NCBI GenBank assembly: GCA_013360445.1
Contig: JABWBP010000087.1
Span: 1 to 61,072 of the forward strand
DNA: 61,072 nucleotides
Reading direction: 5' to 3'
From: Calditrichaceae bacterium
Lineage (GTDB): Bacteria > Calditrichota > Calditrichia > RBG-13-44-9 > J075
Both the position numbers and the translations under genes were made by a program. The notes below the pieces were generated by a model, which searched no databases, was not told where the DNA came from, and worked only from the letters and a program-made list of their open reading frames with translations. The first letter of the stretch is position 1; each line of letters starts with the position of its first letter. This document shows positions 60,974-61,072 of this stretch, in pieces.

Positions 60974-61072
60974 GTAACTATTCAGGCATTTTACCACATG
61001 GTTCGATAAACTCACCATGCAAAGGCCACAGAGAGCGCAGAGATATGGAAAAGTTTGCTAAACAAACCCATT
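60974..61072. repeat. CACAGAG repeat, copy 8, cut by the window end
   Basis: GTAACTATTCAGGCATTTTA then CCACATGGTTCGATAAACTC, CACCATGCAAAGGCCACAGA. It combines pieces of copies 2 and 3. The right arm lies beyond the window. Confidence 0.8.

Noticed and set aside
60908-61072. CRISPR-like array at the window end
   Set aside because: The tandem words are contiguous 14-base units with no spacers, and no cas gene is nearby.

Overview
The window looks like a chromosomal segment of a Gram-negative bacterium from the Fibrobacteres-Chlorobi-Bacteroidetes (FCB) superphylum, perhaps a Calditrichota/KSB1-like lineage. The lineage guess is inference. It rests on many outer-membrane barrels, on signal peptides that nearly all end in Ala-x-Ala or a similar motif followed by Gln (the Bacteroidetes 'Q-rule'), on moderately high GC, and on gaps full of palindromic repeats built from short words. 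Almost all genes are on the + strand. The exceptions are a carA block (53919-55437) and a small truncated gene (55621-55896). No classical transcription factor, two-component gene, rRNA or complete tRNA was recognised.

Region 1 (1-22519) is dominated by exported amino-acid catabolism and outer-membrane channels. It holds a glutaminase, an aspartase (aspartate ammonia-lyase) and a type II asparaginase, all with N-terminal signal peptides. Among them lie a GltS-type glutamate/Na+ symporter, a Dcu-type C4-dicarboxylate transporter, an exported amidohydrolase and about seven barrels (DcaP-like, OprP-like, Omp85-like, PorT-like). Read together this suggests that Asn goes to Asp and then to fumarate plus ammonia, and Gln to Glu plus ammonia, outside the cytoplasmic membrane, with carbon skeletons imported by Dcu and GltS. 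A REP-associated transposase flanked by mirrored REP pairs sits between the Dcu and aspartase genes. A 6-phosphofructokinase closes the region.

Region 2 (22520-32254) is a cell-envelope and lipid-like cluster: a large secreted three-repeat protein with a His/Gly/Tyr-rich tail, two overlapping lipoproteins that look like diverged relatives, a secreted Vps62-like protein, a membrane protein fused to a PI-PLC X-type domain, and a MetA/SphA-like barrel. Region 3 (32395-38072) has a GH63-type glucosidase and a GH13 hydrolase nine bases apart, then a porin.

Region 4 (38436-49025) has a SulP anion transporter, a CPA1 antiporter, polyphosphate kinase 2, a complete HAE1 RND tripartite pump and a bestrophin-like membrane protein. 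A strong intrinsic terminator follows, behind a GC-rich structured segment with a tRNA-like T-arm. Region 5 (49535-53623) is a four-gene operon of two CsgG-like proteins, a YfaP-like lipoprotein and a barrel. Region 6 (53919-61072) has carA and a conserved partner on the minus strand, then dnaE, a DUF433/DUF5615 toxin-antitoxin-like pair and dtd.

Most larger gaps are filled by imperfect palindromes from at least a dozen repeat families. The commonest is a 90-140 bp element with GTAACTATTCAG ends and CACAGAG words, present in at least eight full, partial or variant copies. Repeats have also entered coding sequence: one truncates a small antitoxin-like gene and one adds a short loop to the GH63 enzyme.
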